From: Candidatus Binatia bacterium
GTDB lineage: Bacteria; Desulfobacterota; Binatia; UBA12015
Direction: 5' to 3'
Assembly: GCA_036563615.1 (NCBI GenBank)
Contig: DATCMB010000019.1
Location: 62,001-126,000 of the forward strand
Length of the DNA: 64,000 nucleotides
Shown: piece by piece, positions 51,692 to 60,373 of the stretch
Numbering within the stretch: the first letter of the stretch is position 1
Layout: each line of letters starts with the position of its first letter
Notes under the pieces: model-generated
Told to the model about the DNA's origin: nothing
The model's database searches: none
What the model saw: only the letters and a program-made list of their open reading frames with translations
Translations under genes and position numbers: made by a program

Positions 51692-53845
51692 ATGCCACCT
51701 GCGCTGACGTCAGCGTCTGGTGCGCCGCATGTCCCACCGGCAACACTCGACGACCCGCTCGTAGACGGCGCCACCACGGGACACGTTGCCCTGACGAGCT
51801 TCTTCGAGCACGCCCCCATCCCCATCGCTGCTCTCGACGCGCGCGGCACGTTGATCGCGGTCAACGAGGCCTGGCGCGAGCTCGTGCGCAGTGGGTGCTT
51901 GACGGGACGCGGCTTCGAGATCGGCGAATGCTGGCTTGACGCCTGCGACGCCGCCTGCCCGCGCGCCGAGGTGGAAGGCCGCGCGCTCCGAGACGGCCTC
52001 GCCGAGCTGCTGCGCGGCACCCGCGACGCGCTCGAGACCGTCTACGCGATCGGCGCCGGTGGAAGGACGCGTCGCTACCGGCTCATCGCACGGCGCGTCG
52101 CGGAGCTCGACGGCGTGCTCCTGATGCACGTCGAGCAGCCCGCGCAGCTCCAGCTCGACGACGCGTCCCTGAGCGAGCAAGACGCGATCGGCCGCTGCGC
52201 GCGCGAGCACACCGCCGACGCGAGCCGCGGCAGCGGGCTCCTGCAGCACGAGGCGGACCGGCGCGAGCGCGCCGGGAGGGAGCGCCAGCAGCTCCTCGAG
52301 ACGGTGAGCCTCGAGCGCAAGCTGCTCACCGCCGTTCTCGAGCAGATGCCGCTCGGCGTGATGATCGCGCAGGCGCCGAGCGGACGCGTGGTGCTGCACA
52401 ACCAGCAGCTCACGCGACTCTTCGGTGCGCCGCCGGCGCCGCCGGGCGCGGCGCTCGGAGCAGGCGGTCCTCGCGCGCTGCATCCGGACGGACGTCCGTA
52501 CGCCGCCGAGGAGTACCCGCTCGTGCGCGCGCTGCGCGGCGACACCGTCGACGCCGAGGAGATCGAGTACGAGCGCAGCGACGGCCGGCGCGTCATCGTG
52601 CGCGTGAGCGCCGCGTCGGTGCGCGACGAGGCGGGACGGCTGCTCGCCGCGGTGGTCGCCTACTACGACGTCACCGACCTGCGCCGGGCCGAGCGTCGTC
52701 TGCGCGCGAGCGAGACGCGCTACCGCCTCGCGTCGCGCGCGATCAACGACGCGATCTGGGACTGGGACGTGATCCCGGATCGTCTCGAGTGGAGCGACGG
52801 GGTGCACCTGCGCTTCGGGCACCCGCGCGAGGCGGTCGGATCCGACATCAGCTGGTGGCTCGAGCAGATCCATCCGCAGGACCGCGCGCGCGTGCAGCAC
52901 AGCATCGAGGAAGCGTTCGGCGGTACGACGGACAGCTGGTACGACGAGTACCGCTTCCGCCGCTACGACGGACGCTACGTGCACGTCGTCGATCGTGGCT
53001 TCATCGTGCGCGACGACGCGGGCCGCGTGGTGCGCGCGATCGGCGCGATGCAGGACGTCACGGAGCTCCGGCGCGTCGAGGCGGAGCGCGCGGCGCTGCT
53101 CGAGCGCGAGCGTCGCGCGCGCGCCGAGGCCGAGGCGGCGAATCGCGCGAAGGACGAGTTCCTCGCCGTCGTGTCGCACGAGCTGCGCACGCCGCTCTCA
53201 CCGATCCTGGGCTTCGCCGACATCCTGCGCGAGGAGGAGCTCTCCCCCGACGACACCCGCGCGGCCCTGAGCACGATCGAGCGCAACGCCCGCAACCTGT
53301 CCCTGCTGATCGACGACCTGCTCGACGTCGCCCGCATCACGAGCGGCAAGCTCGCCCTCGTCGAGTACGCACCGGTGCACGTGCGCGAGATCGTCGCGGC
53401 GGTGGTCGACTCGGTGCGGCCGGTCGCGCAGGCGAAGGGCGTCCAGATCGACGCGGCGCTCGGCAGCGATCACGACCTGGTCGCGGGCGATCCCGGGCGG
53501 CTCACGCAGATCGTCGCGAACCTGCTGTCGAACGCGGTGAAGTTCAGCTCCGAGGGCGGCAGGGTGCGCGTCTCCGTCGCGCGCCTCCACGACCGCTGCG
53601 TGCTGACGGTGAGCGACACCGGCAAGGGCATCGCGCCCGATCTGCTGCCGCACGTCTTCGAGCGCTTCCGCCAGGGCGACATGTCGGACACGCGCGTGCA
53701 CGGCGGCCTCGGGCTCGGGCTCGCGATCGTGCGCCACCTCGTCGAGCTGCACGCAGGTACCGTCGCCGCGCAGAGCGAGGGCGAAGGCAAGGGCGCCACC
53801 TTCACCGTGTCGCTGCCGCTGATGCCCGTGCGCTCGTCGCGCTAG
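51692..53845 (+). CDS. PAS-domain sensor histidine kinase
   Basis: The 717-residue protein has three PAS-like segments: about residues 35-165 (FFEHAPIPIAALDARGTLIAVNEAW), 205-345 (LEQMPLGVMIAQAPSGRVVLHN, ending DVTDLRR) and 350-470 (RAINDAIWDWDVIPD, ending DVTELRR). HisKA with His496 (SHELRTP) and HATPase_c (NLLSNAVKF, DTGKGI, GLGLGLAIV) follow. There is no receiver domain and no membrane segment, so it is a cytoplasmic sensor. No response regulator is adjacent. ATG 51692 was chosen; a GTG at 51686 and a TTG at 51659 are other options. Confidence 0.9.
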   Translation: MPPALTSASGAPHVPPATLDDPLVDGATTGHVALTSFFEHAPIPIAALDARGTLIAVNEAWRELVRSGCLTGRGFEIGECWLDACDAACPRAEVEGRALRDGLAELLRGTRDALETVYAIGAGGRTRRYRLIARRVAELDGVLLMHVEQPAQLQLDDASLSEQDAIGRCAREHTADASRGSGLLQHEADRRERAGRERQQLLETVSLERKLLTAVLEQMPLGVMIAQAPSGRVVLHNQQLTRLFGAPPAPPGAALGAGGPRALHPDGRPYAAEEYPLVRALRGDTVDAEEIEYERSDGRRVIVRVSAASVRDEAGRLLAAVVAYYDVTDLRRAERRLRASETRYRLASRAINDAIWDWDVIPDRLEWSDGVHLRFGHPREAVGSDISWWLEQIHPQDRARVQHSIEEAFGGTTDSWYDEYRFRRYDGRYVHVVDRGFIVRDDAGRVVRAIGAMQDVTELRRVEAERAALLERERRARAEAEAANRAKDEFLAVVSHELRTPLSPILGFADILREEELSPDDTRAALSTIERNARNLSLLIDDLLDVARITSGKLALVEYAPVHVREIVAAVVDSVRPVAQAKGVQIDAALGSDHDLVAGDPGRLTQIVANLLSNAVKFSSEGGRVRVSVARLHDRCVLTVSDTGKGIAPDLLPHVFERFRQGDMSDTRVHGGLGLGLAIVRHLVELHAGTVAAQSEGEGKGATFTVSLPLMPVRSSR

Positions 53846-53868
53846 CCGGAATCTGCTTGAAGGGCGCG

Positions 53869-56247
53869 ATGCCGCGCCGCGGCCTCGCGATCCCGATCGT
53901 CCTCGTCCTGCTGTGCGTGCTCGGCTTCGTGCTGCGCACCGGCAACGCCGCGACCGTGTTCGTCGGCGACGCGGTCGTGCTCGCCGAGAACGACCCGTAC
54001 TACCACCTGCGGCGCGTCGTCCTGATCCTCGCCGACTGGCCGCACGTGCCGCTGTTCGATCCCTGGATCGACTACCCGCACGGCGCGCCGATCGTGTTCG
54101 CGCCGCTGTTCGACTTCGCGCTCGCGACGCTGGCGCGGCTCGCGGGCCTCGGCGTCGATGACGTCACCGCGGTCGAGCGGATGGCGGCGCTGCTGCCGCC
54201 GCTGCTCGGCGCGCTCACCTGCCTGCCGGTGTACGCGCTCGCGACCCGGATCGCGTCGCGCCGCGCGGGCCTGCTCGCGGCGCTGGTCGTGACGCTGGTG
54301 CCGGCGCACGTCTGGTACTCGCGGCTCGGCTTCGTCGACCACCACGTCGCGGTGACGCTGCTCGCGGCCTGGCTCACGGCGGCGGTGCTGCGCGCGCTCG
54401 ACGTGCGACCGGGCGCGCGCGTCGCGGCGGGTCCGGGACGCGCGTGCGACACGGCGCGCGTCGCGGCGGGTCCGGGACGCGCGTGCGACACGGCGCTCGC
54501 CGCCGCGGTCGCCGCGGCGGGACTCCTCACCTGGAACGGCTTTCTCCTGCCGCTCGCGATCCTCGACCTCGGGCTCGCGGCGCTGTTCGCGGCGAGCGAC
54601 GCGGGCGGACGGCTGCGGATCGCGCGCCTCGCGACCGTCGTGCACCTTTTCGGCGCGCTCGCCGTGCTGCCGGTCGCGGTGGCGACGGTGCGCGCAGGCG
54701 GCGCGCCGGTGAGCTCGGTCACGCTGTCGTACCTGCACGTCGCGGTGCTGGGCGTCGCGGCCGTGCTCTGCTTTCTCGCGGGACGCGTCGCCGCGCGCGG
54801 CTGGCCGCTCGGTCGCATGCTGCTCGTCCTCGGCATGCTCGCGGTCGCGGGCGGCGCGCTCGTCTGGTCGCAGCGCGCCGCGCTCGAGCGCGTCCTCGAG
54901 TGGACGCTCGCCTCGGATGCGTTCATGAGCGCGGTGCAGGAGTCGGTGCCGATCCTGCGCGGGGCGGACGGCGGGCTCGACTGGCGCGGTCCGCAGGTGT
55001 GGATGAGCCGTCTCTTCTTCGCTGTGCCGCTGCTGCTCGTCCTGCTGCTCGCACGGCTCGCGCGCGAGCGCTTCGCGGACGCGGGACGGCTCTTCGTGCT
55101 CGTCCGGGCGAGCGCGCTTTTCATCTTGACGCTGCGCCAGCGGCGCTTCGGCGAGAGCTTCGCACCGGCGCTCGCCGTGCTGGCTGCCGACTTCCTCGAC
55201 GACGCCGTGCGCCGGCTCGAGCTCCGGTTCGGCGGCGCATCGGCCAGCGCGCCGGGCGCGGTGCGGGCTGGCGCGCTCGCCGTCGTCGCGGTCGTGCTCG
55301 TGCTCGCGTTCGCGCCGTACTACCGCGGCTACCTCGCGCACCCCGACCGCCTCACCGCGCTGCCGCGCGCCCTCGCCGGCGCCTTCACGCCGGGCGACCT
55401 CGCCGCGCAGCGCGATTCGAGCGACGTCCGCCTGCACCGCGCGCTCGCGGGCTTCGCCGCGCTCGCGCACGCGACGACGCCCGACGACGCCGAGCCGGGC
55501 GGCGCGATGAACCCCTGGCCGCTCGGGCACAAGCTGCTGCACGTCGCGCGCGTGCCGGTGACGGTGACGCCCTTCGGCTCCTACGTCGGCGGCTCGTCGT
55601 TCGAGGACTGGATCGACTTCTTCCTCGCGAGCGACGAGGCGCGCGCGCTCGCGCTGCTCGACGCGCGCCGCAGCCGCTGGGTCGTGGTCGACAACGACCT
55701 CGGCACGATCGGCGCGGCGCTGGTCGGCCGCGGCGAGAATCCGCGCGACTGGTACGGCAAGGCGCCGACGCCGGACGGCGTGATCTACACCTTCGAGCCG
55801 CCGCTGCTGCGCTCGCTGTATGCACGCTTGACGCGCTTCGGCGGCTCCGAGGTTCCGCTCGAGCGCCCCGACGGCACGACCGAGGTGATCCCGGCGCTCG
55901 ACCACCTGCGTCTCGTCGTCGACTCGGCGAGCGACGACCAGATCGGCCACGTCAAGGTGTGGGAGCGCGTGCCGGGCGCGACGCTCGTGCTGCGCGGCGC
56001 GCCCGGCGCCGAGGTGCGTCTACGCTACGCGTGGCGAAGCGACGCCGGACGCGCGCGCACCTACGAGAAGACCGTGCGCCTCGACGCGAGCGGCGAAGCG
56101 CGCGTCGTGCTGCCGTACTCGTCCGAGCGTCCGGACCTCGGGCAGAGCTCCGCCTGGCGGATCGAGAGCGACCGAGCGACGCGTGAGATCCGCGTCGCCG
56201 AGCAGGACGTGCTCGGCGGACGCGAGATCCACGCGTCGCCCGACTGA
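53869..56247 (+). CDS. STT3-like membrane protein (oligosaccharyltransferase family)
   Basis: The 792-residue protein has about 11-13 membrane segments in its first 500 residues and a soluble C-terminal region. The N-terminal part carries ENDPYYHLRR (Asp42), DYPHGAPIVFAPLFD and SRLGFVDHHVAVT (Asp157-His158-His159), which match the first conserved loops of STT3/AglB/PglB N-oligosaccharyltransferases. At the place of the catalytic WWDYG it has NPWPLGH, so it may be a divergent or otherwise specialised glycosyltransferase. A perfect 39-bp tandem duplication lies in a loop between helices. The ATG is 23 bases after the sensor-kinase stop. Confidence 0.78.
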   Translation: MPRRGLAIPIVLVLLCVLGFVLRTGNAATVFVGDAVVLAENDPYYHLRRVVLILADWPHVPLFDPWIDYPHGAPIVFAPLFDFALATLARLAGLGVDDVTAVERMAALLPPLLGALTCLPVYALATRIASRRAGLLAALVVTLVPAHVWYSRLGFVDHHVAVTLLAAWLTAAVLRALDVRPGARVAAGPGRACDTARVAAGPGRACDTALAAAVAAAGLLTWNGFLLPLAILDLGLAALFAASDAGGRLRIARLATVVHLFGALAVLPVAVATVRAGGAPVSSVTLSYLHVAVLGVAAVLCFLAGRVAARGWPLGRMLLVLGMLAVAGGALVWSQRAALERVLEWTLASDAFMSAVQESVPILRGADGGLDWRGPQVWMSRLFFAVPLLLVLLLARLARERFADAGRLFVLVRASALFILTLRQRRFGESFAPALAVLAADFLDDAVRRLELRFGGASASAPGAVRAGALAVVAVVLVLAFAPYYRGYLAHPDRLTALPRALAGAFTPGDLAAQRDSSDVRLHRALAGFAALAHATTPDDAEPGGAMNPWPLGHKLLHVARVPVTVTPFGSYVGGSSFEDWIDFFLASDEARALALLDARRSRWVVVDNDLGTIGAALVGRGENPRDWYGKAPTPDGVIYTFEPPLLRSLYARLTRFGGSEVPLERPDGTTEVIPALDHLRLVVDSASDDQIGHVKVWERVPGATLVLRGAPGAEVRLRYAWRSDAGRARTYEKTVRLDASGEARVVLPYSSERPDLGQSSAWRIESDRATREIRVAEQDVLGGREIHASPD
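54415..54492 (+). repeat. Perfect 39-bp tandem duplication in the STT3-like gene
   Basis: The units 54415-54453 and 54454-54492 are identical and each encodes the 13 residues ARVAAGPGRACDT. The identity runs four bases further. It keeps the frame and adds one copy of a Gly/Ala/Cys loop. Confidence 0.9.
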
Positions 56248-56259
56248 TGCGCGAAGCAG

Positions 56260-58926
56260 TTACTCCGGGTCGCAGGGCCCGTCGCAGAACTGCTCGATGA
56301 AGCCGCCGTCGCGCAGGAAGTTCGCGATCTGCATGCCGGTCGTCGGGTTGCCCGTCGAGCCGTGCGCGCCGTTGTTGAACAGCGGCGCGGTGTTGGTGAG
56401 CGGCGGGATGCCCGACGCGCACATCACGCGCGACGCCGGATCGCCCGGACCCGGGCACTGCGCGTCGGTCGTGCACATCGCGCCCGCGTCGGTCGTGCCC
56501 GGCGTGTGACAACGGCCGAAGCCGCGCTGCGGGTCGATCTCGACGAACGCGGAGCCGTCGAACGGCGCCGCCATCTCCGGGATGCCGACGAAGCTGCGAT
56601 GCACCGGCAAGAGCTGCGGGATGCCGAGCGAGCGCACCATGATCTCGGTGCCCAGGTTCGACACCTCGCTGTCGTAGGTCGCCATGTGGATCAGGATCTT
56701 GTGCGGCCGCGGCGGGTTCGAGAGCGTCCCGGGCAGGATGTGCGGCAGGTAGCCCTGCGGCTCCGCGCGATCCCAGAGCTGCTGGATGAGCGGGAAGATG
56801 AGGATCTGGTCGAGCTTGTCGGGGTAGCTCACGTTGAGCAGCGCGAAGAACGGATTGAAGTCGATGCTGCGCTGGAGCAGCGTCGAGTAGTTCGCGGCCG
56901 GTACGGCGAGGAAGCCGCGGTCGAAGTCCTCGGCGATCGCCATGATCGTGCCGCCGAAGATGCCGCCCTGGCTGCCGCCCGAGTAGAACACCTGCTCGGT
57001 GTCGACCACCGGCGCGCCGCCGACGCCGAGCTGGAACGCCGGGTGCGAGTTGAAGCCCGCGACCGGGTCGGCGAGCAGGCGCCCGAGCAGCAGGTGGTGC
57101 AAGAGCCCCTGGTGCAGCCGCTCGGGGATGCGGTGGAAGAGCGAGAAGTCGTTGATCGCCGGAATGACGCCCCCGGCGACGTCGGCGTCCGACATGCCCT
57201 GCATGTCGACCGCGGCGATCACGTAGTTGTAGGTGTTCGCGAGCTCCGACAGCGCGCCGAGCTGGAAGCGCGAGCCGAGGAGCCCGTGCCCCCAGAGGCT
57301 CGCCTTCGCGGGCGTCGCGTCGGGATTCAGGGCCGCGACCGCGATGCGCGGGATGTGCACGACGTAGGGCACGGTCGCGTAGCCGTTCTGCGTCGGCACG
57401 CCGTTCACCAGGTTGAGGCGCGAGCCGGGCGCGTCGGCGGTCATGAACAGCGGCGCCTGGAACGTGCCCTCGATGCGCGCGTAGATCTGCGAGTTGAAGC
57501 CCGAGCCCGGCGGATTTCCGGTATTGACGCTGGTGACGGTGAACGACGGCGTGCCGAGCGCGAACGCCTGATCGCGCATCGACACCAGGTAGCCCGTGAT
57601 CGCCTCGGTGCTCGCGGTCGTGAAGTCCCAGGCGAGGATCAGGTCCTCGCGCGCGACGCCGCTCGCCTCGAGCCGCGCGAACACGTCCTCCATCGCCGGA
57701 CGTCGCGCTGCGATCGCCGCGGCGCACGCGTCGCCGCAGGCGAGCGCGACCTGCGCGTCGGGAATCCCGTCACGCAGCACGCGGAAGGCGAGGCGCGGCT
57801 CGATCGGCGTGCCCTGCGTGTCGACCAGGTTGCGGATCCCGACCACGTAGCGGGTCGCGTCGTCGAGCCGCTTGCCCGGACGGATGATGAGCGCCTTCTT
57901 CTCGACGTCGTCGGTCTGCGCGTCGAGCTCGGCGAAGTGGATGATGCGCTCGCCGTCGTCGGCGCGAGCGAGCACCGTCGGGTGATCCGGGTCGAGCGAG
58001 CGCGCGAAGTTGGTGTGGAAGGCGACGTTCGACGCCTCCAGGTCGACCGGGTGCCCGGTGTCCGGGAAGAGCGCGAGGATCATCGGACCCGGGCTGAAGC
58101 CGTCGAGCGTGTTCCAGTCGGTCGGATCGATCGGCTTGCCGGCGACGTTCGCGGGCAGCGAGCCGACGTCGTAGTGCACGCGGAGACCCGTCGGCGTCGT
58201 CGGGTCCGGGTCGAGGAAGACCGACGACGGGTAGGGCAGGATGCAGCGCTCGTCGATCAGGAAGTCGCAGCGCGGCCCCGTGGTCTTGATGGCGAGGCCG
58301 CACAGGGGCGAGCGCGGGCCGGGTTGCTTGACGCCGTCGCGCACCAGGGCGCCGAAGCCCGCGTCGGCGAACGGCTCGTAGAGCGCGCTCTTCTTGCAGC
58401 GCAGCACGCCGCCCGGACGCCGCGGGTTGCACGCGCTGAAGCACGAGCGCACGCACGTGTCGCCGCTGCGCACCACGACGTGCACGCCGTCCGGCGCCGC
58501 GCTGCCGAGGTCGAAGAAGCCGAACACGCGGAGGTCGATCTCGACCGTGTCGTTCTGGTTGCGCGCGTTGCGCAGCCGGATGCGGCCGTTGATCGGACCG
58601 GTGCGGTCGTACTGCGTCACGGTCGCGGTCGAGCGGAAGCGGGCGCGCGGCACCGTGGTCTCGAAGAGGACCCGGTCGGGATCCGCTGCGTCGACGATCT
58701 GGAAGGTGAGCCCCTGCGGGCCGATCACCGTGTCGTGCGACGCGCCGGGGAACGTCACCGTGCCGCGGTAGACCACGTCGCGCCGCTTGACGGCGACGCG
58801 CTTCGCGGTGCCGCCCCAGCAGTCGGCGGCGACGGCCTCCTCGCCGATGGCGAGCGAGGCACAGAGGATCCAGGCAGCGGCCAGGACGAGCCTGGACCGC
58901 CGGATGATGCAGGGCGTCGTGAGCAT
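56260..58926 (-). CDS. Large secreted alpha/beta-hydrolase (lipase-like)
   Basis: The 888-residue protein has a signal peptide and a beta-rich, Cys-containing N-terminal 180 residues (CVRSCFSACNPRRPGG). A long middle part (about 200-420) follows, and then an alpha/beta-hydrolase domain with the nucleophile elbow YSGGSQGG. The C-terminal region holds MATYDSEVSN (Asp) and NNGAHGS (His), giving a plausible Ser-Asp-His triad. A C-TTDAQC-type insert sits between them. It resembles secreted lipase/esterase-type proteins of soil bacteria. ATG 58926 is preceded by GGAGGG. It ends 12 bases from the convergent STT3-like gene. Confidence 0.8.
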   Translation of the reverse strand: MLTTPCIIRRSRLVLAAAWILCASLAIGEEAVAADCWGGTAKRVAVKRRDVVYRGTVTFPGASHDTVIGPQGLTFQIVDAADPDRVLFETTVPRARFRSTATVTQYDRTGPINGRIRLRNARNQNDTVEIDLRVFGFFDLGSAAPDGVHVVVRSGDTCVRSCFSACNPRRPGGVLRCKKSALYEPFADAGFGALVRDGVKQPGPRSPLCGLAIKTTGPRCDFLIDERCILPYPSSVFLDPDPTTPTGLRVHYDVGSLPANVAGKPIDPTDWNTLDGFSPGPMILALFPDTGHPVDLEASNVAFHTNFARSLDPDHPTVLARADDGERIIHFAELDAQTDDVEKKALIIRPGKRLDDATRYVVGIRNLVDTQGTPIEPRLAFRVLRDGIPDAQVALACGDACAAAIAARRPAMEDVFARLEASGVAREDLILAWDFTTASTEAITGYLVSMRDQAFALGTPSFTVTSVNTGNPPGSGFNSQIYARIEGTFQAPLFMTADAPGSRLNLVNGVPTQNGYATVPYVVHIPRIAVAALNPDATPAKASLWGHGLLGSRFQLGALSELANTYNYVIAAVDMQGMSDADVAGGVIPAINDFSLFHRIPERLHQGLLHHLLLGRLLADPVAGFNSHPAFQLGVGGAPVVDTEQVFYSGGSQGGIFGGTIMAIAEDFDRGFLAVPAANYSTLLQRSIDFNPFFALLNVSYPDKLDQILIFPLIQQLWDRAEPQGYLPHILPGTLSNPPRPHKILIHMATYDSEVSNLGTEIMVRSLGIPQLLPVHRSFVGIPEMAAPFDGSAFVEIDPQRGFGRCHTPGTTDAGAMCTTDAQCPGPGDPASRVMCASGIPPLTNTAPLFNNGAHGSTGNPTTGMQIANFLRDGGFIEQFCDGPCDPE

Positions 58927-59077
58927 GCTTCCCTCCGGGGCCGGTCGAGCGAACGAGCAGCGACTTTGCCTGCTCCGCTGCGTCGTGGGCAAGTCGCAAG
59001 GCGCTTGCGGGGAAGCGACGGGATCGTCTCAAGCAGCGCGCCCGGACCGCCGAAGCCCCTGTCACGAGCGAAGTTTC

Positions 59078-59485
59078 ATGTCCCATCCGGACGACACCGT
59101 AGAGATCCTGCCGGTCGAGCTCCCCGAGACCCTGCGCTACCAGCGCGCCGAGGCGCGCATGTCGACCGAGCTCCCGGCGCGGCTCACGGCGTCGAACGGC
59201 GAGATGATCCCGGCGGTCCTCGGCGACCTGAGCCCGACCGGCGTCAGGCTGGTGCTCGACCGGCGCTTCTCGCCGCTGCTGCCGCTGCCGGTGGGCGCGA
59301 AGTTCTGGCTCGAGTTCTACCTCGACGAGGTCGAGGTGCTCGACGCGATCGTCCAGGTGCGCCACGTCAAGGAGGACGGCCGCTACCAGCTCCAGATGGG
59401 CTGCTCGTTCGTCGACCTGACCGACCAGGCGCGCACCGCGATCCGCTCGAAGGTCGCGGCGTCGAAGATCACGCGCCGCGCCTGA
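59078..59485 (+). CDS. PilZ-domain protein
   Basis: The 135-residue protein has a single PilZ domain, with the c-di-GMP-binding RxxxR motif (RAEAR, about residues 23-27) and DLSPTGVRL (DxSxxG). It ends with a helical CSFVDLTDQARTAIRSKV. PilZ proteins relay c-di-GMP to motility, exopolysaccharide or other outputs. ATG 59078 was chosen because it leads directly into the domain; longer in-frame sequence upstream is the shadow of the hydrolase promoter. No c-di-GMP cyclase or flagellar gene is near. It is monocistronic here. Confidence 0.87.
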   Translation: MSHPDDTVEILPVELPETLRYQRAEARMSTELPARLTASNGEMIPAVLGDLSPTGVRLVLDRRFSPLLPLPVGAKFWLEFYLDEVEVLDAIVQVRHVKEDGRYQLQMGCSFVDLTDQARTAIRSKVAASKITRRA

Positions 59486-59611
59486 TCTCGACCGGCGGCG
59501 CGCTCGCTGCGCGCGCACGGGCTCTCACCTTTGATCGTCGTGCGGCGCCCCCGCGCCCGCTCCGATTGACCATCGCGACGATTCCCGCCTTTGTGGGCGC
59601 GGGAGACGCGC

Positions 59612-60373
59612 ATGGCTCGACTGTCGGGAAAGAAGGTCGTCGTGGTCGGCGCCTCTGCGGGCATCGGTGCGGCGCTCGCACGACGGCTCGCTGGGGAGGG
59701 AGCGTCGGTGCATCTCGCCGCGCGCCGGCTCGACAAGCTCGCGGCCATCGCCGAGGAGATCCGCGCCGCCGGCGGCTCGGCCACGCCGCACGCCTGCGAC
59801 GTCGCGTCGTCGTCGAGCGTCGCCGCGCTGTTCGACGCGGTCGCGCGCGACGGCGCGCCGCTCGACGCGCTGGTCAACACGTCCGCGGTGCTGTGGCTCG
59901 AGCCGTTCGCGACGCAGAGCGAGGAGGCGTGGCGCACGATGCTCGACGTCAACCTCGCGGGCGCGATCTGCGCGACGCAGCACGCCCTCAAGCACATGCT
60001 GCCGCGCGCGCGCGGGCACGTGATCCACGTCACCTCGACCGCGGCGACGCTCGCGATTCCATACTTGACGATCTACTCGACGACCAAGGCCGCGCTGTCG
60101 CACTTCCTCGCCGCGCTGCGCGGCGAGTACGGCAAGAGCGGCGTGCGCTTCACCGAGGTGCAGATCGGCAACACCGCCGGCACCGAAGGGGGCGGCGTGG
60201 CGCTGCGCCCGCCGGGCGAGGACGCGATTCGCAGCGTCATGCGCTGGACGGGGCTGCCGGAGATGATGAAGGTCGACGACGTCGTCGAGTCGCTGCTCTA
60301 CGCGCTCACGACCCCGGAGAGCGTGCGGCTCGACCGCATCGTGCTGCGCGAGTTGGCGGAGATCCCGACATGA
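59612..60373 (+). CDS. Short-chain dehydrogenase/reductase
   Basis: The 253-residue Rossmann-fold protein has the SDR cofactor motif GASAGIG near residue 13 and the LVNTSAV equivalent of the NNAG motif. The catalytic Ser is in HVTSTAAT and YSTTK (YxxxK) lies near residue 157. It would reduce or oxidise a carbonyl/alcohol with NAD(P)H. Substrate unknown. Its stop overlaps the start of the next gene (ATGA), so the exported protein after it is translated with it. Confidence 0.92.
   Translation: MARLSGKKVVVVGASAGIGAALARRLAGEGASVHLAARRLDKLAAIAEEIRAAGGSATPHACDVASSSSVAALFDAVARDGAPLDALVNTSAVLWLEPFATQSEEAWRTMLDVNLAGAICATQHALKHMLPRARGHVIHVTSTAATLAIPYLTIYSTTKAALSHFLAALRGEYGKSGVRFTEVQIGNTAGTEGGGVALRPPGEDAIRSVMRWTGLPEMMKVDDVVESLLYALTTPESVRLDRIVLRELAEIPT

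Noticed and set aside
53842..55950. A 702-residue minus-strand open frame
   Set aside because: Antisense to the STT3-like gene; extremely Arg/Glu/His-rich with no hydrophobic core or start context.
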